A DNA stretch of 64,000 nucleotides from Chloroflexota bacterium (lineage in GTDB: Bacteria; Chloroflexota; Anaerolineae; Anaerolineales; Villigracilaceae). Below, in pieces: positions 11,488 through 19,494 of this stretch (the stretch's first letter is position 1; every line of letters begins with the position of its first letter). The DNA is taken from contig JAJYLQ010000019.1 in the NCBI GenBank assembly GCA_021787595.1, forward strand, positions 25,669 through 89,668. Direction: 5' to 3'. A model generated the notes under the pieces. It saw only the letters and a list, made by a program, of their open reading frames with translations. It did not search any database and had not been told where the DNA came from. The position numbers and the translations under genes are program-made.

Positions 11488-14010
11488 ATGTATTTTCGAG
11501 CAGAGGACAATAAAATTTATCGGACTCATCAGAGACACCTGATGCTGGAAAAGCTTAGCCATCCGCATTCCGTCATATTACCCCGGATCGTTGTTTCAGC
11601 GCTTTGGGGACTATATTTCCTGACCTTCTACAGCTTATACAACCAAACGGGTCCTGCTCTTGCCTCCCTGGCCATCATCCCGGCGGCCGCGGGCGGATGG
11701 TATTTTGGCCCGCTGGCAGGCGTTGTAATTTCAGTTGTCACGATCCTCGTCAATTTTTTTGTGCCAATCGCCCTTGGCCTTTCTCCGCTTGCAATGCTGA
11801 AAACCGGCGATTTGATCGGAGACTCTGTGCTCCTGATTGTCGGGGGAGCCATTGGGGTTCTAAGCAGACTGGCTCAGCAGCGCCGCGCCGATCTTCTGGA
11901 ATTGAGAAAATTGGAAGAGGAAGGCCAAGGCCATCTTGGTTTCCTGTCCATGCTGAATGAAATCACATGGGCGGCGCTCGAGGCAAAAGACGTGGGGATC
12001 ATGTCGAAGGCGGTTACGGACAGGATTGCCGGACTTTTCGATGCCGATGACTGTTACCTGGCTTTGTGGGATGAAGAGAATGAATCTCCCTTCCCCGTGG
12101 CCGCCCATGGCGCGGGCAGTGAAATTTATTCCTCGTTTCGGTTTGAAGCCGGGGAACCAACTCTTGTGGGATGGATTTTGAACAGCGGGCGGCCCCTTGC
12201 AGTAACTGATTTTGCGGCTTCGCCATATCACAGTATGTTAAGCGCAAAAATGACGCCTTTTCTCTCGGCTACAAGATCCGCATTTGGCCTGCCCTTGATC
12301 GCAAACGGCCACAAGCTGGGGATCATCTTTCTCGCCTACAATCAGCCGCGTGAATTCAGCGATGTGGAAATCCAGCAGGGGGAGCTGGCCTCTCACCAGA
12401 TTGCAATTGCATTGACCCGCGTTCAATCGTTCGAAATTGCCGAACGGCGCATAAAGGAATTGCGCGTGTTGAACGAAATTGCAGTTGCCTCCACGCAGGT
12501 TGAAAGCGAAGATAATCTGCTGGAACTGGCGACGGAGATCATTGGCCGGAATCTGTTCCCCGATAATTTTGGCATCCTTCTTCTGGATGAAAAGTCTGGT
12601 CTGCTTCACGCTCATCCCTCTTATCGCGTGTATAACCAGGCCAGTCTAAACCCTCTCAATTTTGTCGTGGAGCTGGGAAAAGGCATAAGCGGTCAGGTCG
12701 CCCAAAGCGGCAAGCCGCAGCGGATCGGAGATGTGCGCCCAATCGGGAGTTATTTCGAAGTTGACAGCCGCACGCGTTCCGAATTGTGCGTCCCGCTAAA
12801 AGTCAAGGAACGGGTCATGGGTGTGATCAATGCGGAGAGCACGGAATTGAACGCGTTCACCGCAAGTGACGAAGCCCTCATGACGACCTTTGCCGGACAG
12901 CTCGCAACCGCGATCGAATATCTCCGCACGCTGGAGGCAGAACGCCACTGGATGGATCGCCTGGCCCGCTCGAACGAATTGATCTCCACCCTCTCCTCTC
13001 TCGCGACGAAAATCGAAAGAACGGTCAGCCCGGCGGAGGTGATTAAAACACTCCAGCAGGAGTTCCAGAACATGGGATTGAAATCCCTGCTTTCCTTATA
13101 TCTAGCGGAGAGTGATCAAATGGTTTTTCAATATGCCCCGCTTCTCGCTGCCTCTGGCGAAGTGGCGGCGAAGGATGCCTTTGGATTTCATGTCCGCGCC
13201 GGGAAAATGGAGTCGTTGTTTGGGATCGAGAATGTGCTGGTCCCCATGATATTGCCCGATCCCGTTGGAGCGATGAAAATCATCCTGAGCGGATATCCCG
13301 GAAGCGTCGTGTCTTCGGCATTGTGCGCGGCAGACGTGAACCCTGAAACGAAGATCACCCATCTGCCATTATTGTTCGAAGACCATTTATTGGGCGCGCT
13401 GTGGTTATGGGGCCGCGACGTGGCCGAGACGGATTTGCCCATCATGGCCATCTTTGCCAAACAGGTTGCCATCACGCTGGAAAATGCGCGGTTATTCGAA
13501 GAGACTCAAAACCTGGCGTTGACCGACCCCCTGACCGGGCTTTATAACCGCCGCGGCCTGTTCGAGATTGGCAAGATCGAATTTGCGAGATCGCGCCGCG
13601 CCGGGCGCCCCTTCTCGGCGATCATGGCCGATCTGGATCATTTCAAACGAGTCAATGACAACTACGGCCATTTCACCGGCGACCGCGTATTGCAGAACTT
13701 TGCGGGCCACTGCCGGAAATCCGTCCGGGATGTGGACCTGATCGGACGGTATGGCGGCGAGGAAATCGTCATTCTCCTGCCGGAGACCAATCTTCAAACA
13801 GCGGTCAACGTTGCAGAACGGCTGCGGAAAGCGGTCGCAGACAATCCGCTTCGGATAACGGACGAAATGGCAATCGAGGTCACTGCAAGCTTTGGGGTGG
13901 CCCAACTGGACGAGAACACGCCGAATCTCGAGACACTGATCGCACGCGCGGACCAGGCCATGTACATCGCAAAACACAAAGGGCGGGATCGCGTTGCGAT
14001 AGGTACGTGA
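11488..14010 (+). CDS. Membrane GAF-GAF-GGDEF diguanylate cyclase
   Basis: 840 residues. A membrane domain of about four helices (30-125) is followed by a short coiled coil (QRRADLLELRKLEEE), GAF-type sensor domains (roughly 165-305, 325-480 and a divergent third around 500-665) and a C-terminal GGDEF domain (about 675-838). The active-site loop is GGEEI (about 755-759), close to the catalytic GGEEF. RDVD upstream fits the RxxD inhibitory c-di-GMP site. DPLTGLYNRRGL, ADLDHFKRVND and FGVAQLD are standard GGDEF landmarks. Predicted reaction: two GTP to c-di-GMP, controlled by membrane or GAF ligands. Start at 11488 or at the ATG at 11551-11553 region is uncertain. A terminator follows at 14047. 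Confidence 0.9.
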   Translation: MYFRAEDNKIYRTHQRHLMLEKLSHPHSVILPRIVVSALWGLYFLTFYSLYNQTGPALASLAIIPAAAGGWYFGPLAGVVISVVTILVNFFVPIALGLSPLAMLKTGDLIGDSVLLIVGGAIGVLSRLAQQRRADLLELRKLEEEGQGHLGFLSMLNEITWAALEAKDVGIMSKAVTDRIAGLFDADDCYLALWDEENESPFPVAAHGAGSEIYSSFRFEAGEPTLVGWILNSGRPLAVTDFAASPYHSMLSAKMTPFLSATRSAFGLPLIANGHKLGIIFLAYNQPREFSDVEIQQGELASHQIAIALTRVQSFEIAERRIKELRVLNEIAVASTQVESEDNLLELATEIIGRNLFPDNFGILLLDEKSGLLHAHPSYRVYNQASLNPLNFVVELGKGISGQVAQSGKPQRIGDVRPIGSYFEVDSRTRSELCVPLKVKERVMGVINAESTELNAFTASDEALMTTFAGQLATAIEYLRTLEAERHWMDRLARSNELISTLSSLATKIERTVSPAEVIKTLQQEFQNMGLKSLLSLYLAESDQMVFQYAPLLAASGEVAAKDAFGFHVRAGKMESLFGIENVLVPMILPDPVGAMKIILSGYPGSVVSSALCAADVNPETKITHLPLLFEDHLLGALWLWGRDVAETDLPIMAIFAKQVAITLENARLFEETQNLALTDPLTGLYNRRGLFEIGKIEFARSRRAGRPFSAIMADLDHFKRVNDNYGHFTGDRVLQNFAGHCRKSVRDVDLIGRYGGEEIVILLPETNLQTAVNVAERLRKAVADNPLRITDEMAIEVTASFGVAQLDENTPNLETLIARADQAMYIAKHKGRDRVAIGT

Positions 14011-14046
14011 GAAAATCTTCTTCGTTCGATCTTCGACTTTTAGCGG

Positions 14047-14080
14047 TCGCCGCCATTGAAAGGATTTTGCGGCGATTTTT
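14047..14080 (+). terminator. Terminator of the GGDEF gene
   Basis: TCGCCGC (14047-14053) pairs with GCGGCGA (14069-14075) and is followed by TTTTT (14076-14080). Confidence 0.75.
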
Positions 14081-14082
14081 GT

Positions 14083-14847
14083 TTACCCGTTAAAAATCAA
14101 TGAACAGCAAGTCATCGCGCCTTCGGCTTTTGCGAGTTCGTCCGCGTCAACTGTCACCGTTCTGATTCCTGCCTCTTCCAGTTTTTTCTGCGTCTTCGGA
14201 AAAGATGTCGGATAAATGATCGTTTCTCCGATCAAAACCGCGTTCGCGGCATACGGCTCGGACGGATCAATTTCGATAAAGTTCATTCCATCAAAATTGT
14301 TTTTGTCTACCCATTTGGGATTGATGAGCAATGTATCTTCTGCAACCTGCGTCACCGCAGACTTAAGATGCAGGCATCCGGTTACTGTCGCCGCATGGAC
14401 TTCATAGCCATAGGGCTGGAGAAAATCCTGTAATTGCTCAATTGCATTTGTATCACTCCGCGTAGATAATCCAACGTAAATTTGTTTGCCGACGCGTAAA
14501 ATGTCGCCGCCGTCCACATGGGCGGGCGCTTCGATATGAAACAGCTTTCGATACGGCGCGAGGATCTTTACGATGGATTCGGTTTCGGGTCTGCGTGACT
14601 CTGCTCCGGGGCGCAGGATGACCGCACATTCGTCCAGCACGAGCGCGGTATCTTCGACGAAAACCGAATCAGCCAAATCTGGTTCCTCAGGCAAAGACAA
14701 AACTGCCAATCCCAATCGTTTGAGCGCGGCTTCGTATTGAGAATGTTGGGCGCGTGCGCGCTTCACGTCAATCGGCGCGCGCGCCAGGTGCGTCAATTCG
14801 CAGTTGACTACGGATCGGCTGACTTCACGTGTGATGGCGATGAGCAT
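14083..14847 (-). CDS. Dimethylarginine dimethylaminohydrolase (DDAH-like amidinotransferase-fold hydrolase)
   Basis: 254 residues from the ATG at 14847, with GGAG eight bases upstream. Guanidino-group hydrolase of the pentein fold, expected to convert N-omega-methylated arginines to citrulline plus methylamine(s). Landmarks: SVFVEDTALVL (61-71, substrate carboxylates), VDGGDILRVG (111-120), the catalytic His in GCLHLKSAVT (H160) and the C-terminal nucleophile TCCSLIF (C247/C248). All the catalytic elements of the family are therefore present. Arginine deiminase is the closest alternative, but the size (about 255 residues) and the TCCS ending fit DDAH. The far upstream ATG at 14925 would run through a dispersed repeat and the neighbouring gene, and is not used here. 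Confidence 0.88.
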   Translation of the reverse strand: MLIAITREVSRSVVNCELTHLARAPIDVKRARAQHSQYEAALKRLGLAVLSLPEEPDLADSVFVEDTALVLDECAVILRPGAESRRPETESIVKILAPYRKLFHIEAPAHVDGGDILRVGKQIYVGLSTRSDTNAIEQLQDFLQPYGYEVHAATVTGCLHLKSAVTQVAEDTLLINPKWVDKNNFDGMNFIEIDPSEPYAANAVLIGETIIYPTSFPKTQKKLEEAGIRTVTVDADELAKAEGAMTCCSLIFNG

Positions 14848-14868
14848 ATTATCTTCTCCACATTCAAT

Positions 14869-14914
14869 TGTAGGGGCAAGGTCATCCCGCCTTGGGCGGC
14901 AGGACGCCGCTACG
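14869..14914. repeat. GTAGGGGC-family palindromic repeat, copy 1
   Basis: Starts TGTAGGGGC and ends with a degenerate GCCGCTACGA. It contains an inner CCGCC/GGCGG stem. It separates DDAH from the methyltransferase and provides the last bases and the TAG stop codon (14912-14910) of the methyltransferase. Confidence 0.65.
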
Positions 14915-15695
14915 ATTTTTTCCAAACCTGATACAAACCTAATCTTTTATTTTCTCCATCCGAATAAAACGTTTCGACGATTTCAAAACCGGCAGCTTTA
15001 GCCAATTCAGAAAGTTCTTCTTCATGGAAATAATGGACGTAGCGCAAACCCATCTCGCCGCGTTTCCAATCGAGCAGGTAATCATTTGAGTCGACATCCT
15101 TTGAACTCAAACCAACATTTTCCCACGATTGGATTCTCGCTTTCAAGCGTTCACTATTTAGAAATTGCCAATTGGAATGGATGAAGAGTCCATCCGGTTC
15201 GAGCAGATCATGAACTTTTCTGATGATGTTCAATCGCAATTCGTTACCTGGAATGTGGTGGAGAACGGCAAAAGCAAAGGTAAGATCGAAGTGAGAAGAG
15301 AAAAGTGAAATGTCTCTTTCTTCTTTCTTCTTACTTCTTACTATTTCCCAATTAGGTAAAGTCAAATCAACCTGCATGAATTTAACGGGAAAGCCAAACG
15401 CCTCGCGCTCCGCCTCATCGAGCAGGGGCAGGCTGAAGTCCAGGCCCAGATACGCACCGCGATGGCCGCGCCGCGATAACGTGCGCGCCAGTTCGCCGTT
15501 GCCGCATCCCAGATCCAGAATCGATTCGCCGCCGCGCAAAGCTTCGAGCACGCGCCTTACGCCGGGCTGCAGCCGCCCGCGCGTTGCGGAAAAATCGCGG
15601 CCATGCTCCATGTAAAACCGGCGATTAAGATCGAGCAATTGCCGGGCAATCGTCAAATCCACGCCAACATTATAACGGGTATAATTTTCGGCCAT
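14910..15695 (-). CDS. Class I SAM-dependent methyltransferase, Trm9/ALKBH8-like
   Basis: 261 residues. A Rossmann methyltransferase with motif I ILDLGCGNGE (59-68), a motif II acidic residue in LGLDFS, and AFAVLHHIPG as motif IV. The sequence around NRRFYMEHGRDFSATR and the C-terminal GLRYVHYFHEEEL are reminiscent of Trm9/ALKBH8 methyltransferases, which methylate carboxymethyl-uridine at tRNA wobble position 34. It is divergently paired, start to start, with elp3, the radical SAM enzyme that makes that substrate. Residues about 117-135 (KKKEERDISLFSSHF) look inserted: the DNA there (15289-15340) is a purine-rich imperfect palindrome absent from the expected PNW...FDL spacing. The methyltransferase call is firm; the tRNA substrate is inferred from context. 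Confidence 0.8.
   Translation of the reverse strand: MAENYTRYNVGVDLTIARQLLDLNRRFYMEHGRDFSATRGRLQPGVRRVLEALRGGESILDLGCGNGELARTLSRRGHRGAYLGLDFSLPLLDEAEREAFGFPVKFMQVDLTLPNWEIVRSKKKEERDISLFSSHFDLTFAFAVLHHIPGNELRLNIIRKVHDLLEPDGLFIHSNWQFLNSERLKARIQSWENVGLSSKDVDSNDYLLDWKRGEMGLRYVHYFHEEELSELAKAAGFEIVETFYSDGENKRLGLYQVWKKS
15289..15340. repeat. Purine/pyrimidine palindromic insert inside the methyltransferase
   Basis: GAAGTGAGAAGAGAAA (from 15289) is largely the inverse of the pyrimidine run ending at 15340. The stretch is in frame and lengthens the loop before motif IV. Confidence 0.5.
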
Positions 15696-17469
15696 GAGAT
15701 CACCAAAACAGCAGGAATGGGTTGCGGCTCACGCCATCAGGCCTGAATGGATGGTTTTGGCGCGCCAGGTGATGGATGAGATCCGCAGCGGCAACCCTGT
15801 GATGGATGCGCTGAGAAAATATCCGCTCGAAGACGGCGGCTATCTCGGCAAATACGTTTTGGTCGCGGCGTATCACCAGATGGTGGACGCGGGCGAACTG
15901 CGCGCCGACGCGCGTCTGCTCGAACGCATTCGCATGAAACCGGTCCGCACGCTTTCAGGCGTGACGACGGTGACGGTTCTGACCAAGCCGTATCCATGTC
16001 CCGGCAAATGTATCTTTTGCCCGACGGATGTGCGAATGCCGAAATCGTATCTGCCCGATGAGCCGGGCGCGATGCGCGGACTGGAACATGATTTCGATCC
16101 ATACATGCAGGTCAAATCGCGCATTCAGGCGCTTGAAAATTTGGGACATCCGGGCGACAAAATCGAATTGTTGATCCTGGGCGGCACGTGGAGTTCGTAT
16201 CGCCGCGATTACCAGGAATGGTTTGTGAAGCGCTGCTTCGATGCAATGAATGAGTTTAACCACAGCCCTGCAAGAACGCAGGGCCTGGGACACGAAGATC
16301 ACGAAGGAAAAAGAAAAGAAAATACCCTCACCCCAACCCCTCTCCCAAAGTTGGGAGAGGGGGGAGGGGGGGAGGGGAATTTAGAAGAAGCCCATGCTCT
16401 CAACGAAACCGCGCCTCATCGCAATGTGGGACTTGTGGTCGAAACGCGGCCAGACGAAATTACGCCCGATGAGCTTCGATGGCTGCGTCATCTCGGCGTG
16501 ACGAAGGTTCAAATGGGCGCGCAAAGTCTGGATGATCGAATCCTTGAGATGAACAAGCGCGGGCACGATGTGGAATGCACGCGGCGGGCGACCGCGCTGC
16601 TGCGCGCCGCGGGATTCAAGATCGTTTTGCATTGGATGCCGAACCTGCTCGGCGCGACGCCGGAATCCGACCGCGAGGATTTTGAGCGGCTGTGGCAGGG
16701 CTTCTGCCCCGATGAGATAAAAATCTATCCCAACCAGCTTTTGGCAAACGCCGAACTTTACGAATATTGGCAGCGCGGCGAATTTCATCCGTATGCGACC
16801 GAACAATTGATTGACCTGATCGCGGATGTCAAACCGGCCGTGCCGCGTTATTGCCGCATCAATCGCGTGATCCGCGATATTCCGTCCACAAATGTTGTGG
16901 ATGGAAATCGCCGCACGAGTCTGCGCCAGGATGTCTTCGATGAAATGAAGCGGCGCGGGACAACGTGTCAGTGTGTGCGCTGCCGCGAAGTGCGCGGCAA
17001 GCCGGTTGAATCCTCGCTGCTCGAATTGGACGATCTCGTTTATCAAGCCGATTATGCCGAGGAGCATTTCATTTCTTTCGTAACGCCCGATGATAAACTG
17101 GCCGGCTTCCTGCGATTGTCTTTGCCATCCAAGGGCGCGCCGCAAACGGGACTGAAAGATTTGGATGGCGCGGCATTGATTCGCGAAGTCCATGTTTATG
17201 GACAGTCGCTTCCGGTCGGCGCGGAAAAAGAAGGGGCGGCGCAGCACGCGGGACTGGGAACGCGTTTGCTCGAGCAAGCCGATTTGATTGCAAAATCACA
17301 CGGCTTCGATCGCATGGCTGTCATTTCCGCGGTGGGGACGCGGCAGTATTATCTCGAGCGCGGTTTTGAGCGCGGCGAGCTGTATTTGGTGAAAAATATC
17401 CCCTCGTCCCTTTCCCCTCTCCTCACGAAGCATGTCGCTCTGACGCCACGGGGAGAGGGCGTGGGGTGA
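15694..17469 (+). CDS. elp3: tRNA uridine-34 carboxymethyl modification enzyme Elp3
   Basis: 591 residues. A radical SAM/GNAT fusion that uses acetyl-CoA and SAM to install the carboxymethyl group on wobble uridine 34. The radical SAM cluster motif is CPGKCIFC (C102, C106, C109). The core continues with ILGGTWSSYRRDYQEWF (about 161-177), LVVETRPDEI (248-257) and HWMPNLLGATPESD. The C-terminal GNAT domain has EVHVYGQSLPVG and a GLGTRLLEQA acetyl-CoA loop. Two oddities: about 41 extra residues (roughly 189-229) between CFDAMNEF and EEAHALNETAPHRN are encoded by repeats, and the last ~22 codons plus the stop come from another copy of the same repeat. The rest matches the family, so the protein may still be active. 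The stop overlaps the GTG of the next gene. Confidence 0.93.
   Translation: MRSPKQQEWVAAHAIRPEWMVLARQVMDEIRSGNPVMDALRKYPLEDGGYLGKYVLVAAYHQMVDAGELRADARLLERIRMKPVRTLSGVTTVTVLTKPYPCPGKCIFCPTDVRMPKSYLPDEPGAMRGLEHDFDPYMQVKSRIQALENLGHPGDKIELLILGGTWSSYRRDYQEWFVKRCFDAMNEFNHSPARTQGLGHEDHEGKRKENTLTPTPLPKLGEGGGGEGNLEEAHALNETAPHRNVGLVVETRPDEITPDELRWLRHLGVTKVQMGAQSLDDRILEMNKRGHDVECTRRATALLRAAGFKIVLHWMPNLLGATPESDREDFERLWQGFCPDEIKIYPNQLLANAELYEYWQRGEFHPYATEQLIDLIADVKPAVPRYCRINRVIRDIPSTNVVDGNRRTSLRQDVFDEMKRRGTTCQCVRCREVRGKPVESSLLELDDLVYQADYAEEHFISFVTPDDKLAGFLRLSLPSKGAPQTGLKDLDGAALIREVHVYGQSLPVGAEKEGAAQHAGLGTRLLEQADLIAKSHGFDRMAVISAVGTRQYYLERGFERGELYLVKNIPSSLSPLLTKHVALTPRGEGVG
16325..16378. repeat. CCCTCACCCC-family palindromic repeat inside elp3
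   Basis: CCCTCACCCCAACCCCTCTC followed by CCAAAGTTGGGAGAGGGG and a G-rich tail; the core CCCCTCTCCCAA / TTGGGAGAGGGG is a perfect hairpin. It is preceded by another palindrome (GGCCCTGCGTT type, 16265-16288, reverse strand) and a GACACGAAGATCACGAAGG stretch. Together they form a composite in-frame insert from about 16258 to 16380. Confidence 0.85.
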
Positions 17470-17470
17470 G
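17401..17470. repeat. CCCTCACCCC-family repeat at the elp3 3' end
   Basis: Left part CCCTCGTCCCTTTCCCCTCT and right part GGGGAGAGGGCGTGGGGTGA flank a middle segment. It encodes the C-terminal tail of Elp3, its TGA stop, and the GTG start of the next gene. Confidence 0.65.
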
Positions 17471-17999
17471 GAAGAATTTTTTGGGAATTCTACTTTCACT
17501 CTTCTGGCTTTTTCTCAAAGTAAATCTCCTCAGCACATCGGGCATCGCCTCGGTCGGACTCCTGCATCAGGAGGCGGTTGGGACATTTGTGACCGAGGAG
17601 CAATTCGTTCAAGCGGTCTCCTTCTCCAGCATTCTTCCCGGCAGCGAGGCAGAGAAACTGGCGATGTTCATCGGCCTTCGCGTGGGCGGTTTGCCTGGCG
17701 CGCTGGCGTCGCTGCTCGGTTCGAGTCTGCCGCCGACTGTTTTGATGCTGGGCGTTTTCATGATTCTGCATCGCCTGCGGCGCGAGGCCTGGGTGAGTCG
17801 ATTCGTGGAAGGATTGATGCCCGCCGTCGCTGTGTTGATGATTTATGTTGCCTATCAGTTGTTGGCTGGAAATGGCGGTCCGCTCGATTGGAAGATGCTG
17901 GCGATGGCCGCCGTCAGCCTGGTTGCCTTCATGTTTAACGCGCCCCCGCCGCTCGTCGTGATCGTTGCGGGAATTGCGGGGATCTTTCTTTTCAAATGA
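17466..17999 (+). CDS. Half-size chromate transporter family protein (first of pair)
   Basis: 177 residues with five to six hydrophobic segments. A single CHR domain, as in the short-chain members of the chromate ion transporter family that work as heterodimers. Support: FLKVNLLSTSGIASVGLLHQ, SFSSILPGSEAEKLAMFIG and the LGSSLPPTVLML segment correspond to the conserved G-N-L, PGP-like and LPP landmarks; the usual QxxPGP is here SSILPGS. The start is GTG overlapping the elp3 stop (GTGA). It overlaps the next, homologous gene by ATGA, so translation is coupled. Substrate: chromate or another oxyanion; family members are not all chromate pumps. Confidence 0.78.
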   Translation: MRKNFLGILLSLFWLFLKVNLLSTSGIASVGLLHQEAVGTFVTEEQFVQAVSFSSILPGSEAEKLAMFIGLRVGGLPGALASLLGSSLPPTVLMLGVFMILHRLRREAWVSRFVEGLMPAVAVLMIYVAYQLLAGNGGPLDWKMLAMAAVSLVAFMFNAPPPLVVIVAGIAGIFLFK

Positions 18000-18565
18000 A
18001 GACGCCCGGCGTTGATGTCGAACTGCGTTCGGACGTTTCATCGTCCCGTTTGGGGATCTGGCTGGAATTGTTCTGGATATTCCTCAAGACGAATTTGCTG
18101 ACTTCCTCCGGTCCCGCCTCGGTGGGATTGCTGTATAAGGATGTGGTGGGAAACATCATGACCGAATCCCAGTTTGTAGAGGCGGTTGGGTTTTCCAATT
18201 TCCTGCCGGGCAGTGAGGCACTGAAGCTGGCGATGTTCATTGGATTTTCGGCGGGCGGACTTCCCGGTACGGCTGCCGCGCTGTTTGGCGCGATCCTGCC
18301 GCCGACCGTCAGCATGTTCATCGTTTTGCTGTTGCTGCAAAATTTTCAAGACCAGCCGTGGATGAACGGATTTATTCGCGGGACGGTTCCAGCCATAGCC
18401 ATGTTGATCACGGTCGCGGCCTGGAAGTTATTCCACGGCAGTAAAAGCATTCGCAAGCGCCCGCTGTTGATCGGCGCGTTGAGCTTGATTGCATTCGTCC
18501 TCGGCGCGCCGACGCCTTTGGTCTTATTGGGCAGCGGCCTGCTTGGAATTATCCTGTTTCGGTAG
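17996..18565 (+). CDS. Half-size chromate transporter family protein (second of pair)
   Basis: 189 residues and homologous to the preceding protein: FLKTNLLTSSGPASVGLLYK, FSNFLPGSEALKLAMFIG and GAILPPTVSMF align residue by residue with its partner. About six membrane segments follow a hydrophilic N-terminal extension of about 20 residues. ATGA overlap with the upstream gene argues for equimolar synthesis of a heterodimer. The two copies have clearly diverged, so the duplication is not recent. Confidence 0.78.
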   Translation: MKTPGVDVELRSDVSSSRLGIWLELFWIFLKTNLLTSSGPASVGLLYKDVVGNIMTESQFVEAVGFSNFLPGSEALKLAMFIGFSAGGLPGTAAALFGAILPPTVSMFIVLLLLQNFQDQPWMNGFIRGTVPAIAMLITVAAWKLFHGSKSIRKRPLLIGALSLIAFVLGAPTPLVLLGSGLLGIILFR

Positions 18566-18571
18566 GTTCTC

Positions 18572-19417
18572 ATGAGGACCGAATTCCTGATCGCAACCAA
18601 TGGATTCGAAAGCACATGGCCCGCCATTGAATACGGCGCGTGGGCCGCGGCTTCGCTCGATGCGCCGGTAACTTTGCTAGGCATTGCCGAGCATCTGCCG
18701 AGCGCGCCGATTGATGACAAGTATCCTTTGGAAGATATTTTTGCGCGCGCCGTTGAATTATTTCGGCAAAAGGGAATCACTTATTGGCTTGAAATCCAAA
18801 ACGGGAACGCGGAGGAGGTCATCCCGCGCCTCGCAAAGCAAAAGGATTGCATCACGGTTGTCGGTCCGCTGGGGCGTCCGCCCCTGCGCCGCCTGCTGGT
18901 GCGGCGTTCCATTCATCATTTGATGTCCGAGATTTCCACGCCGATCCTTTATGTTCCACAGGCGCGCATCCCGCTGAAAAAGATGTTGATCTGTTTGGGC
19001 GGGCTGGGCTACGAAATCACGGCTGAGCATCTTGCCGCCCGCGTGGGCGTGATGAGCAAAGCTGAAGTCACATTGCTGCATGTGGCCCCGCCGGTTGATT
19101 TGGATTATCCCACCGCACGCGCCGAACGCGAACAGTGGCGTGACTTGATGAACACCGATACGCTGCCGGGACGGAATCTGCGGCAAGCGCTCGAAACGGC
19201 ACGCGGCGCAGGCCTGGCCGCATCTGTCAAAACGCGGCAGGGAAATGTCGTCGAGGAAATTCTGGCCGAGATCAAAGAGGGAAATTACGATCTGGTCTGC
19301 ATGGGCTCGCAATACAGCGCGCACAGCCTGCGTCGAATGTATGCGGCCAACGTCACCGGTGAAGTTGCGGAGAGCGCGCATTGCCCGATCTTGACCGCGC
19401 GTTATGTGCCTGAATAA
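18572..19417 (+). CDS. Tandem-domain universal stress protein
   Basis: 281 residues with two UspA-like Rossmann domains (about 1-135 and 140-281). The second ends with the nucleotide-binding-type stretch LVCMGSQYSAHS...VAESAHCPILTAR, equivalent to the G-2x-G-9x-G(S/T) motif. The first carries the degenerate ITVVGPLGRPPLRRLLVRRS. Cytoplasmic; probably binds ATP or AMP through domain two. It starts 6 bp after the second chromate-transporter gene, so it probably belongs to the elp3-chr-usp transcript. Confidence 0.85.
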   Translation: MRTEFLIATNGFESTWPAIEYGAWAAASLDAPVTLLGIAEHLPSAPIDDKYPLEDIFARAVELFRQKGITYWLEIQNGNAEEVIPRLAKQKDCITVVGPLGRPPLRRLLVRRSIHHLMSEISTPILYVPQARIPLKKMLICLGGLGYEITAEHLAARVGVMSKAEVTLLHVAPPVDLDYPTARAEREQWRDLMNTDTLPGRNLRQALETARGAGLAASVKTRQGNVVEEILAEIKEGNYDLVCMGSQYSAHSLRRMYAANVTGEVAESAHCPILTARYVPE

Positions 19418-19423
19418 TGGTAA

Positions 19424-19474
19424 GGGCACAGCGAGACGAATAAACGTTGAACCCGTGACGTGCACGCTGTGCCC
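19424..19474. repeat. GTAGGGGC-family palindromic repeat, copy 2 (convergent intergenic)
   Basis: GGGCACAGCG (19424-19433) pairs perfectly with CGCTGTGCCC (19465-19474). It lies between two convergent genes, where it could also act as a two-way terminator. Confidence 0.6.
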
Positions 19475-19494
19475 CGACGCCCAACGGTCGTTCA

